22,503 nucleotides of DNA from CAYUNN01 sp964607015 (lineage in GTDB: Bacteria; Patescibacteriota; Minisyncoccia; Minisyncoccales; JAGGXC01), in the NCBI GenBank assembly GCA_964607015.1, contig CAZSHN010000012.1:1-22503 (forward strand), given 5' to 3'. Of this stretch, positions 1 to 6,824 are shown one piece after another (within the stretch, counting starts at the first letter, position 1; the number at the start of each line of letters is the position of its first letter). The position numbers and the translations under genes are program-made. The notes under the pieces were generated by a model. That model did not search any database. It saw only the letters and a program-made list of their open reading frames with translations, and had not been told where the DNA came from.

Positions 1-107
1 AAAGAAGAAAAAGAGTTTTTCAAAGCAGACATTATTCCAAAATTTCCACATCCCGGGCACCAAGTATTTTTAGCTTTAGTATCTAATTTTATTTCTTTTT
101 TAGGCAT
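1..107 (-). CDS. korB: 2-oxoacid:ferredoxin oxidoreductase beta subunit, N-terminal fragment
   Basis: This is the start of a gene that runs off the left edge; 35 codons are visible from the ATG at 107. The reading begins MPKKEIKLDTKAK and continues NTWCPGCGNFGIM, the conserved N-terminus of the thiamine-diphosphate-binding beta subunit of 2-oxoacid:ferredoxin oxidoreductases, whose CPGCG cysteines belong to the iron-sulfur/TPP region. It starts three bases after the korA stop, so the two subunits are co-transcribed. The enzyme oxidatively decarboxylates a 2-oxoacid to an acyl-CoA and reduces ferredoxin. Whether the substrate is pyruvate, 2-oxoglutarate or a branched-chain oxoacid cannot be told from this piece. 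Confidence 0.93.
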   Translation of the reverse strand, partial: MPKKEIKLDTKAKNTWCPGCGNFGIMSALKNSFSS

Positions 108-110
108 AGT

Positions 111-1769
111 TTAAAAATTTTTTAATTTATTTTCTATTTCTTCCGGAACAAAAGGTCTTCCATCATATTTTAAAACCTTCTTATCTACCTTTATTCCAAT
201 TTGATCTAGAATTAATTTCAATTGAGCCGTGCTGTTATTTTCTACTAAAGCAATCTTCTTTACTCCCTTTAAAGCCTTTTTAACCTGCTCTTCGGGGAAT
301 GGCTGCAAAACAATTGGTTGAACCATTCTTAATCCAAGTTTCTCTGCTGCTTCTTTAACAGCTCCCTTGGTTGACCCCCAAGCAATAACTGCTTTCTTGG
401 CTGTTTTCTTTCCGTGAACCTTAACCGCTTCTAGCTTGCTTACCTCCTCTTTCATCTTTTCAAACTTTCTTAATCTTTTATCTTGCATTGCCCTTACTTC
501 ATCCTCATCTTCAACGGTAAGGCCAAATTGATCATGCTCATAACTATTTGCTTTAACTGTTGCCTTCTTATCTCCAGGAAAAGCAAGTGGTGAAATTCCA
601 CTCTTGGTTTTCTTGTATCTTAAATACTCCCCTTTTCCGTTCCAAGACAAAGCTTCTTCTTCCTTAACTCCTTTTAAAGCTTTTTTGTCAAAGCTGAAAA
701 CACTTTCAGAAATTTCTTTGTCTACCAAAAGAATAGAAGGAGTTTGATACTTCCAAGAAAGATTCATTATTTTTCCTCCCCAGATATAAGACTCTTCAAC
801 GTCTCCAGGCGCTATCACAAATTTTACAATATCTCCATGTCCAGCTGATAAAGCAAATGACAGATCGGCTTGTGCGTTATAAGTAGGAACACCAGAACCA
901 GGTGCCATTCTTTGACTTTCTACTATCACTAACGGAGTTTCATTCTGGACAGCTAAACTAAGGGCTTCTGTCATTAAAGCAAATCCTCCTCCAGAACTTC
1001 CAACCATGGTTCTTGCTCCGGCATAGGCTGCACCAATAGCTGCATTAACGACTCCTACTTCATTTTCTAAATGAGAGACCCCTATCCCAAGCTCCTTTTT
1101 ATGATTTGCTAAGTAATGCAATATGCCCGTAGAAGGAGTCATAGGATAAGCGATATAAAGATCGAGTCCGGCTTTTACTGCCCCTAAAGCAAGGGCTTCG
1201 TTTCCAGTTAACAGGGGTTGTGATTTTTTGCCTAAATCCTTAACTTGTATCAGGTTCTCTGTTTGGCTATAAGCTTCCTTTGCTATTTTCAAATTAATCT
1301 CTTTATATTTTTCAAACTCTTTCCCAATCACTTCTTTAATTATCTTCCAATCAATACCAACTATTTTGGCAAATCCTCCAATCAGAGCAACGTTATTCAT
1401 AATAGGTCTTCCTCCTAGCTTGCTAACAATCTCTCCTAAAGGAATACCTATTGCTTTTTTGTCTTTCATGGAAACTGATCCACTGTCATAAACTATTACC
1501 CCTTTCTCATTTAAACTACCTTTATGTTTCTTAAAAGTATTTTCATCTAAAACTAAAAGAAAGTCTGATTTTTCTTGATGAGTTAATATCTTTTTTTCTG
1601 AAACTCTAATTTGGGAAAAATTATGACCACCTCTAATTAAAGATTGGTAGTCATTGTAAATAAAAATATTATAGCCAAGCTTAGAAAATAACTTGGCAAT
1701 TATTTGCCCTGCCACTCTAGATCCTTGACCTGCTTCTCCACCTATGAGAATTGAATAGTCTTTTTTCAT
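111..1769 (-). CDS. korA: 2-oxoacid:ferredoxin oxidoreductase, fused gamma-alpha subunit
   Basis: The 552-residue protein is the fused gamma/alpha subunit of a 2-oxoacid:acceptor oxidoreductase. Residues about 1-175 are the gamma domain (GGEAGQGSRVAGQI near the N-terminus, then SLIRGGHNFSQIRVS). Residues about 188-375 are the alpha pyrimidine-binding domain (GNEALALGAVKAGLDLYIAYPMTPS). Residues about 455-552 form the C-terminal domain ending in LVENNSTAQL and KYDGRPFVPEEI. With KorB it makes acyl-CoA and reduced ferredoxin in the cytoplasm. No separate ferredoxin-type delta subunit is in view. The gene is followed after three bases by korB. A candidate promoter lies about 50-75 bases upstream, after the tRNA. 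No strong Shine-Dalgarno sequence precedes the ATG. Family assignment is firm; substrate is not. Confidence 0.95.
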   Translation of the reverse strand: MKKDYSILIGGEAGQGSRVAGQIIAKLFSKLGYNIFIYNDYQSLIRGGHNFSQIRVSEKKILTHQEKSDFLLVLDENTFKKHKGSLNEKGVIVYDSGSVSMKDKKAIGIPLGEIVSKLGGRPIMNNVALIGGFAKIVGIDWKIIKEVIGKEFEKYKEINLKIAKEAYSQTENLIQVKDLGKKSQPLLTGNEALALGAVKAGLDLYIAYPMTPSTGILHYLANHKKELGIGVSHLENEVGVVNAAIGAAYAGARTMVGSSGGGFALMTEALSLAVQNETPLVIVESQRMAPGSGVPTYNAQADLSFALSAGHGDIVKFVIAPGDVEESYIWGGKIMNLSWKYQTPSILLVDKEISESVFSFDKKALKGVKEEEALSWNGKGEYLRYKKTKSGISPLAFPGDKKATVKANSYEHDQFGLTVEDEDEVRAMQDKRLRKFEKMKEEVSKLEAVKVHGKKTAKKAVIAWGSTKGAVKEAAEKLGLRMVQPIVLQPFPEEQVKKALKGVKKIALVENNSTAQLKLILDQIGIKVDKKVLKYDGRPFVPEEIENKLKNF

Positions 1770-1816
1770 TGGTATTAATTAAATTAAGTTGATAATTTAA
1801 GGAAGGTTCTTACTCT

Positions 1817-1845
1817 ATTGTTTATCCTGTACACTCTTTTGTCAA
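1817..1845 (-). promoter_or_regulatory. candidate promoter of korA-korB
   Basis: On the minus strand TTGACA (1845-1840) is followed after 17 bases by AACAAT (1822-1817), matching four of six -10 positions. It lies between tRNA-Gly and korA and gives a leader of roughly 40 bases. Confidence 0.5.
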
Positions 1846-1872
1846 GCAAAAGAAATATGAGAAAAAATAAGG

Positions 1873-1943
1873 AGCGGGATACGGGAATCGAACCCGTCTC
1901 TCTACCTTGGGAAGGTAACGTTGAACCGATCAACTAATCCCGC
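1873..1943 (-). tRNA. tRNA-Gly (anticodon CCC)
   Basis: The minus strand folds into a complete 71-base cloverleaf. The acceptor stem is GCGGGAT with ATCCCGC, the D arm carries GG in its loop, the anticodon loop is TTCCCAA (CCC), the variable loop has four bases, and the T arm is ACGGG-TTCGATT-CCCGT. The discriminator is U, as in bacterial glycine tRNAs. The 3' CCA is not encoded (CCT follows), so it must be added by nucleotidyltransferase. The first ten bases overlap the end of the ftsB-like reading frame, whose TAG stop is tRNA bases 8-10. No separate tRNA promoter was seen; it may be cut out of the ftsB transcript. A T-rich stretch follows. Confidence 0.95.
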
Positions 1944-2332
1944 CAATCGATTTTTTCTAAGAGGATTTCAAAAAATCCTTTTGGCTCCTCTTCTTCTTTT
2001 TCTTCTTCTACTTTTTCTTCTGGAGATAAAATAACTACTACATTTTCTCCTTCTTTTTTATAAAGACCTTTTTCTCTTAAAATTCTTTCCTTGCTTTCTA
2101 ATTGCAAACTATTAGAAAGACCTCCCTGTAGCTGTTCGTTTCTTTCTTCTAAAAACTCCACTTCTTTTTTAAGTTCTTCCGCTCTTTTATCTAGTTCTTT
2201 TCTTTTTTTACTAAGTTCAATATTTGAAGCAGCCAGGTAAAATGTTATTATTAAAAGAAGAATTGCCAAAAGAGAGGTAAATATCTTATTCTTGTCAAAA
2301 AAAATTCTTTTTTTAATATTTTTATAAATCAT
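1934..2332 (-). CDS. FtsB/DivIC-like septum formation protein
   Basis: A 132-residue protein if the ATG at 2332 is used; a TTG at 2353 would add seven residues, but no good ribosome binding site favours either. It has a basic cytoplasmic N-terminus, one membrane segment (about residues 18-36, IFTSLLAILLLIITFYLA), a coiled coil (about 40-75, rich in K/E/L heptads) and a short conserved block (LREKGLYKKEGENVVVIL) typical of FtsB/DivIC. The tail is acidic (about 105-118). Family members bridge early and late divisome proteins with FtsL at the septum. The last codons and the stop lie in the 5' end of tRNA-Gly. The start is two bases from that of a divergent microprotein gene. Confidence 0.82.
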   Translation of the reverse strand: MIYKNIKKRIFFDKNKIFTSLLAILLLIITFYLAASNIELSKKRKELDKRAEELKKEVEFLEERNEQLQGGLSNSLQLESKERILREKGLYKKEGENVVVILSPEEKVEEEKEEEEPKGFFEILLEKIDWRD

Positions 2333-2334
2333 AT

Positions 2335-2439
2335 ATGTCAAAAAGTACCTCAAAAAAAATAGTCAAATTTTTCTGGGCCCTAATGGCATTAATAATGATC
2401 CTAAGTATGATAGGATGGTTAATACCTGGGCTTTTCTAA
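2335..2439 (+). CDS. 34-residue membrane microprotein
   Basis: The only supported plus-strand gene. It reads MSKSTSKKIVKFFWALMA and continues LIMILSMIGWLIPGLF, then TAA: a basic N-terminal tail followed by one membrane segment of about 20 residues, as in short single-pass proteins. A good intrinsic terminator (2472-2495) follows in the same orientation, which argues that the frame is expressed. TATAAA at 2323-2328 sits seven bases before the ATG, suggesting a leaderless transcript; no Shine-Dalgarno is visible. It superficially resembles very short tail-anchored proteins such as DUF4044 or Prli42, but I cannot claim homology. Function unknown. An internal ATG at 2383 would leave only the membrane segment. 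Confidence 0.6.
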   Translation: MSKSTSKKIVKFFWALMALIMILSMIGWLIPGLF

Positions 2440-2471
2440 TATATATTCTATTAGATTTAACCAACTTATTC

Positions 2472-2495
2472 AACTCTCTGAAAAGAGAGTTTTTT
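2472..2495 (+). terminator. intrinsic terminator after the plus-strand microgene
   Basis: AACTCTCT and AGAGAGTT form an eight-base-pair stem around GAAA, followed by a T run on the plus strand. The hairpin lies between two convergent genes (microgene and murJ). In the minus direction it is not followed by a T run, so it mainly serves the plus strand. Confidence 0.8.
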
Positions 2496-2520
2496 CATTC
2501 AAAAGAGTAAATTGATTTTT

Positions 2521-4173
2521 TTATTGGCCTTTAGAAAACTGCTTTAAGATTGCAAGTTTAATTGTTTCAATCTCGGGAAGCTTTAGGATTATGGTTGCCA
2601 ATAAATAAACTACGATACCAACTACTCCGGAAATTACCCCCTGAGTAAATATTCCTATGAAGGTTTTAATGTCCAATATCTGCCCTGTTAAAAGAAGAGT
2701 AAGATAAACAGAAATAAACATCAAGAAAACGGCAACCAATATCCTCCAAAGAGAATAAGTAATTTCTTTCACATTAAAACCTCCTACTTTTTTATTAAAA
2801 AATATAATCAAAAGAATAAATTGAAAAACAACAGCTTTGGTAAAGGCCAAGGGCAATCCTAAAACAGAAATATTCCCTAAGCCATTAAGATCAAAAATTC
2901 TAACAATCAAATTATAAAAAAATCCAGGATTTTCTAAAATTGAAGTAAGATAAAAACTTAAGAAAATATTTAAACCAACCGATACTACAGCAATTAAAGT
3001 AGGAGTTTTTGTATCCTTAAAAGAGAAGAATCCCCGACAAATAAGAGGAATTAAAGCAGAAGCAAAAATCCCTATACTAAAAATCCCCAAAGAAGTTGAA
3101 GTCAAAACTGTATCTTGCCAATCAAATTTACCAGGACCTAAACTACCAAGCACAACTCTAACTAATTGGGTTCTTAGTAAAAATATTAAAACACTAGCAG
3201 GAATTACTAAAAATATAATCTGACGGAACACGCTTGAAAAGTTAGAGATGAATTCCTCTTTTGCTCCCTGAGCCCAAGCCTTAGACAATTTAGGGAAAGA
3301 GGCAACAGCAAAAGATATCCCGAAAATTCCCACTGGAATATATTGAAGGTTATTAGAAAAATTAAATATAGCAATGCTGCCAGCAAACAAAGTAGAAGCA
3401 ATGGAAGTAATAACAATCAAATTAATCTGTTGAACTCCCACAGCAAAAGATCGAGGAATCATCAGACGAACTACTTCTTTTAAAGAAGGATGCCTAATAT
3501 TAAAAACAGGTTTGTATTTAAAGCCACATCCAATAGCAGAAGGTATCTGAATGGCAAGATGAGCAAAAGCTCCAAAGATCACTCCGATCCCTACTCCGAA
3601 TATTCCATAACGAGGAGCTAAAAATATAATTCCAAAAATAATACCAAGATTATAAAGAACAGGAGCTATTGAATAAACCAGAAATCGATTAAAGTAATGC
3701 AAGATGCTTGAGAAAATATTAGAGATCCCAAACAATATAGGACTCAAAAACATCAACCTCGTTAAAGCAGAGGTTAATTCTCTTTCTTCTGGAGAAAAAC
3801 CAGGAGCAATAAATCTTATTAACCAAGGAGTAAAAATAAAAAGAATTACCGAAGAAACGATAATTAATAAAGAGAAAACATTTAGAAGATTATTCGTTAT
3901 TCCCCAAGCTTCTTTTTTGTTCCTTGAATAATATTCAGAAAATAAAGGTAAAAAAGCTATACTTAATCCTCCAACTATAAGAAAATTATAGACAAAATCA
4001 GGAACCCTGAATGCAGCAAAATAAATATCTGTTTCAATCCCTGCTCCAAAATAACCAGCCAATAATCCATCTCTAATTAAACCTAAAAATCGACTAGCCA
4101 AAGCCGAAACACTTAACAGTCCTGCAGCAAAAGTAACAGTTTTTGTTTGAGAATTAAAAAAGCGCTTAATCAT
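2521..4173 (-). CDS. murJ: lipid II flippase MurJ
   Basis: A 550-residue polytopic membrane protein of the MurJ/MviN (MOP exporter) family, with about 14 hydrophobic segments. The N-terminus carries the family signature: LASRFLGLIRD at about 25-35, ETDIYFAAFRVPDF at 47-60 and GGLSIAFLPLFSEYY just after. These include the Arg/Asp residues lining the cavity in characterised MurJ. It moves undecaprenyl-diphosphate-linked peptidoglycan precursor across the inner membrane and so works with murB and ftsB seen here. Length is normal (E. coli MurJ has 511). It is transcribed alone after rnpB, from a long leader; the ATG at 4173 has no strong ribosome binding site. Its end faces the convergent microgene. 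Confidence 0.93.
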   Translation of the reverse strand: MIKRFFNSQTKTVTFAAGLLSVSALASRFLGLIRDGLLAGYFGAGIETDIYFAAFRVPDFVYNFLIVGGLSIAFLPLFSEYYSRNKKEAWGITNNLLNVFSLLIIVSSVILFIFTPWLIRFIAPGFSPEERELTSALTRLMFLSPILFGISNIFSSILHYFNRFLVYSIAPVLYNLGIIFGIIFLAPRYGIFGVGIGVIFGAFAHLAIQIPSAIGCGFKYKPVFNIRHPSLKEVVRLMIPRSFAVGVQQINLIVITSIASTLFAGSIAIFNFSNNLQYIPVGIFGISFAVASFPKLSKAWAQGAKEEFISNFSSVFRQIIFLVIPASVLIFLLRTQLVRVVLGSLGPGKFDWQDTVLTSTSLGIFSIGIFASALIPLICRGFFSFKDTKTPTLIAVVSVGLNIFLSFYLTSILENPGFFYNLIVRIFDLNGLGNISVLGLPLAFTKAVVFQFILLIIFFNKKVGGFNVKEITYSLWRILVAVFLMFISVYLTLLLTGQILDIKTFIGIFTQGVISGVVGIVVYLLATIILKLPEIETIKLAILKQFSKGQ

Positions 4174-4267
4174 AAAATAGCTTTCTCTTTTCTTAAAAAA
4201 TCAGAACCAATATAGTTCTATCAATAAATTAAAGCTCAAATATTAAACATCCTTGTCTTGCCTTATT

Positions 4268-4296
4268 ATTTTATCACAAAAAATTTAATGGATAAA
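4268..4296 (-). promoter_or_regulatory. candidate extended -10 promoter of murJ
   Basis: On the minus strand TGATAAAAT (4276-4268) is an extended -10 element, with a weak TTTATC -35 at 17 bases. It lies directly after the rnpB T run and would leave a murJ leader of about 85-90 bases. Confidence 0.35.
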
Positions 4297-4306
4297 ATAA
4301 AAAAAG

Positions 4307-4682
4307 CCCAACTAGATTATAAGCCGAATTCTGTTCCTGATTAGAACTACCTAATCAGGCGGTAATCATTAATCTTGGCCAAGAATTGCTTCTTGGCTCC
4401 TGCGAACTACCTTTTCTTTTCGACAAATCCGGAGCTTGCCGAAAAGTTTGTTCTTACACCCGATAAGGATTTGGCCGTTTCACCTTAGAGATTACTCTCT
4501 AAGCTTATCCTAATTAAATAGGATATTTCCTGCCTTTCGGCAAGAAACGTCACTGTTCGCACCTCTAGCCTTTCGGCCGACGGCGGTTAGCCGCTATCTT
4601 TTTATCCCTGTATACTAAGGGAGAGTGTTCGGACTTTCCTCTGTACACAACGTGCACAGCGATTACCTAATCTAGTTGGACT
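4307..4682 (-). ncRNA. rnpB: RNase P RNA, type A
   Basis: The catalytic RNA that trims tRNA 5' ends. The minus strand begins AGTCCAACTAGATTAGG and soon shows GAGGAAAGTCCGAACACTC, the diagnostic conserved 5' region of bacterial RNase P RNA. It ends ACAGAATTCGGCTTATAATC followed by TAGTTGG, the conserved 3' region. The P1 stem is visible as CCAACTAGATT (4679-4669) pairing with AATCTAGTTGG (4318-4308). Length is about 376 bases, close to the E. coli molecule. Its 3' end runs into GCTTTTTTTATTTT, so P1 plus the T run probably also terminates it. The 5' end agrees with a start seven bases after the -10 box. Confidence 0.95.
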
Positions 4683-4688
4683 ATTAAT

Positions 4689-4717
4689 ATGATAACTCAA
4701 TCAAAAACCTTTGTCAA
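4689..4717 (-). promoter_or_regulatory. rnpB promoter
   Basis: TTGACA (4717-4712) and TATCAT (4694-4689) are separated by 17 bases on the minus strand. Transcription would start at about 4682, exactly at the expected RNase P RNA 5' end. The -35 box contains the TGA stop codon of rnhA. Confidence 0.85.
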
Positions 4718-5151
4718 ATCAACTTTTGAGAGTTTTTTTCATCGAAAGCCTGATTAACCAACTTATCTGCTTCCGTATTTTCTTCTCTTGGAATATTTTT
4801 AAATTCCAATTTTCTGAAATCAAATTTTAGATTCCAAACTTCAAGAAACAAGGGCTGAATCTTTTCATCTAATATTTTGTACTCCCCATTCAATTGCCTT
4901 GCTAATAACTGAGAATCAGTTTTTATTAAAACTTCTATATCTTTTGTCTTCTTTTTTCCAAAAAGAAGTTTTATTTTTTTTAAAGCAAAAATTACAGCTT
5001 GATATTCTGCTTGATTATTAGTAACCCTTCCAAGAGAGTGACTATATTTTTTAATAACTTGCCCTTTCTCATTAGATACCACTACCCCTATCCCTCCGGG
5101 ACCAGGGTTTCCTCTCGATCCTCCGTCAGTGTATACAATTATTTTTTCCAT
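4714..5151 (-). CDS. rnhA: ribonuclease HI-type protein
   Basis: A 145-residue RNase H fold protein that cleaves the RNA strand of RNA-DNA hybrids. All four acidic catalytic residues are visible: D9 in YTDGGSRGNPGPGG, E49 in NNQAEYQA, D79 in KTDSQL and D129 in NTEADKLVNQA. The spacing matches RNase HI-like proteins of the RVT_3 group; the basic protrusion of E. coli RNase HI is not evident. It starts five bases after recJ-like, so the two are an operon, consistent with removal of primers and R-loops. The TGA stop is embedded in the rnpB -35 box, so transcription into rnpB may read through or restart there. Confidence 0.92.
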   Translation of the reverse strand: MEKIIVYTDGGSRGNPGPGGIGVVVSNEKGQVIKKYSHSLGRVTNNQAEYQAVIFALKKIKLLFGKKKTKDIEVLIKTDSQLLARQLNGEYKILDEKIQPLFLEVWNLKFDFRKLEFKNIPREENTEADKLVNQAFDEKNSQKLI

Positions 5152-5156
5152 ATTAT

Positions 5157-6317
5157 TTATAGTTTATTAAAGTAATCAATTAAACATGCTTTAAAATCCT
5201 CCAGTTTGCTAGTTTTAATAGTAAAACCAGAAGCCAAGGGATGTCCTCCGAATGTCTCTAATAAATCAGCGCAACTGCTCATAGCTTCTACTGAATCAAT
5301 CCCTTTCGGAGTTCTTACCGCTCCTTTGCTTAACCTCTTTTTCTTTCTGAAAATAAAAACTGGTTTTTCAAACTCATTACAAATTTTTGAAGCTGCTGAG
5401 CCAGCAAAAGCCAAAGGCCAATCTTCATCTCCTTCAAATATCATTGGCTTTTTGAAATCTTCCATTGCTCTTTTTTTAACCTCCCAGACTATATCTTCTA
5501 TCCTAGCTCTTTTCTCTTCCCTTTTCTCGATCAACGACTGAGCGATTTCTTCTGCTTGTTCTTGTTCAGAAGCAGTTAAAAGAACATAGGAATCAGTTAA
5601 ATGATCTTTATTAACTCCAGCAGAATTTAAAACAGACGTGATTTTCCCAGCTGTTCTTTTATTAATATCTTCTTTCTTCTTAATAAATCCTATGCCCCAG
5701 AAGGCTCTCAGCCCCGGCCTGACAGTTTTAGGTAAAGAACTTAACCCTTCCATTATAAAGAGGTTATTTTCATCAATTTGAATCATCATGTCAGCAATAG
5801 TAGCTAAAGCCACTAATTCAAGGAAACTCTTATTCAAAGATCCTTTAAGATTTTCCCCTAAAAGAACCTTGGCTAATTTATAAGTTATTCCGGCATTAGC
5901 AAATTCCTTGAAAGGATACTCATCTCCTTCTTGTTTTGGATCAACAACAATAGAAGCATTCGGAATTCTATCTAGTGTTTTATGATGATCAATAACTATT
6001 ACCTCGAATCCTATCTCTTTTGCTATTTCTACTTCTTCAAAATTTCCTATCCCACAGTCAACACTTATAAGCAAGGCAGGGGCTAACGGTTTCAAACGAT
6101 CAAGAGCTTTTTTATTAATACCATATCCTTCTTTTTCTCTGTCTGGAAAATAAACTTTTTCTACTTTTCCTTCCAAGTTCCTTATGCTCTCTTGTAAAAT
6201 TAAAACGGAACAAGTTCCGTCTAAATCTGCGTCTCCATAGATGATAATTTTCTCCTTAGACTTGATTGCCTTTTTTATCCTTTCTGCTGTTTTTTTCAAA
6301 TTCTTGATTTCTTTCAT
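5157..6317 (-). CDS. RecJ-like DHH/DHHA1 phosphoesterase
   Basis: A 386-residue nuclease-like protein. DHH domain motifs, in order: YGDADLDGT (D29, D31, D33), SVDCGI (D87), IDHH (D110-H112), VVDPKQ (D126) and ALATIADMM (D176). The C-terminal DHHA1 domain ends with GGHPLASGF (from 357). These metal-binding motifs fit RecJ-family exonucleases, acting 5' to 3' on single-stranded DNA in repair. It is much shorter than E. coli RecJ (577 residues), apparently lacking the OB-fold and C-terminal additions, so RNA or short oligonucleotide substrates cannot be excluded. AAGG sits five bases before the ATG. It heads a two-gene operon with rnhA, from a promoter at 6344-6372. Confidence 0.88.
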   Translation of the reverse strand: MKEIKNLKKTAERIKKAIKSKEKIIIYGDADLDGTCSVLILQESIRNLEGKVEKVYFPDREKEGYGINKKALDRLKPLAPALLISVDCGIGNFEEVEIAKEIGFEVIVIDHHKTLDRIPNASIVVDPKQEGDEYPFKEFANAGITYKLAKVLLGENLKGSLNKSFLELVALATIADMMIQIDENNLFIMEGLSSLPKTVRPGLRAFWGIGFIKKKEDINKRTAGKITSVLNSAGVNKDHLTDSYVLLTASEQEQAEEIAQSLIEKREEKRARIEDIVWEVKKRAMEDFKKPMIFEGDEDWPLAFAGSAASKICNEFEKPVFIFRKKKRLSKGAVRTPKGIDSVEAMSSCADLLETFGGHPLASGFTIKTSKLEDFKACLIDYFNKL

Positions 6318-6343
6318 AAAAACCTTATTTAAATACTTTCTAT

Positions 6344-6372
6344 ATTATAGCGTTAATAATTTATTAGTCCAA
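6344..6372 (-). promoter_or_regulatory. promoter of recJ-like-rnhA operon
   Basis: Minus-strand TTGGAC (6372-6367) and a perfect TATAAT (6349-6344) are 17 bases apart, 26 bases before the ATG. It directly follows the terminator of the preceding gene. Confidence 0.75.
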
Positions 6373-6376
6373 TTAA

Positions 6377-6409
6377 AACAAAAGAGAGAGCTAAATTGCA
6401 AAGCTCTCT
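6377..6409 (-). terminator. intrinsic terminator of the 116-residue hypothetical gene
   Basis: On the minus strand AGAGAGCT (6409-6402) pairs with AGCTCTCT (6392-6385), followed by CTTTTGTTTT. It lies just after the stop of the hypothetical gene. Confidence 0.75.
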
Positions 6410-6419
6410 TTAAAAAAAT

Positions 6420-6770
6420 TTAACCTAACACTCTTCTTTCTATCCCCTCCTTTTGTTCTCTAATATCTATCTCCGCTTCTATGTTTCTAATAGCTAATCT
6501 TATTTCTTCCACGACCTGCTGGTCAAAAAGAAATTTAACTTCTCCATATCCTCTTAAAATCTTTAACACTTCTTTATCGAACCACCAAGGCATTTCTATT
6601 AAACTTCCCTGCAACCATCGTGCTATCATCTTTATATTATTCTCTGCTTCTATAACTTTTTCATTAGCTACTCTATTTCTGTTATGGATAAAATTTGTTT
6701 TAGTTGTCTCAAAGAACTTTTCTAAATCTTTCAAAATTTCGTAGTGAAAACTACTTCTTTTATCTTCCAT
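6420..6770 (-). CDS. hypothetical protein, 116 residues
   Basis: I do not recognise this protein. It looks soluble and mostly helical, charged, with no membrane segment, signal peptide, cysteine pair or known catalytic motif. The only distinctive part is a tryptophan-containing centre (MIARWLQGSLIEMPWWFDKE, about residues 48-67). The start is well supported: AGGAGG lies five bases before the ATG. It has its own promoter (6787-6815) and its own terminator (6377-6409), so it is a monocistronic unit between pgk and recJ-like rather than part of either operon. That independence, and the best ribosome binding site in the window, suggest a well-expressed protein. Confidence 0.8.
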   Translation of the reverse strand: MEDKRSSFHYEILKDLEKFFETTKTNFIHNRNRVANEKVIEAENNIKMIARWLQGSLIEMPWWFDKEVLKILRGYGEVKFLFDQQVVEEIRLAIRNIEAEIDIREQKEGIERRVLG

Positions 6771-6786
6771 CTTAACCTCCTGTCCA

Positions 6787-6815
6787 TTTCTAACACTAAC
6801 TCTTTAAAATGTCAA
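6787..6815 (-). promoter_or_regulatory. promoter of the 116-residue hypothetical gene
   Basis: TTGACA (6815-6810) and TAGAAA (6792-6787) are spaced by 17 bases on the minus strand, just after the pgk stop. The predicted start leaves a very short leader that consists of little more than the AGGAGG ribosome binding site. Confidence 0.55.
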
Positions 6816-6824
6816 TGATAAATT

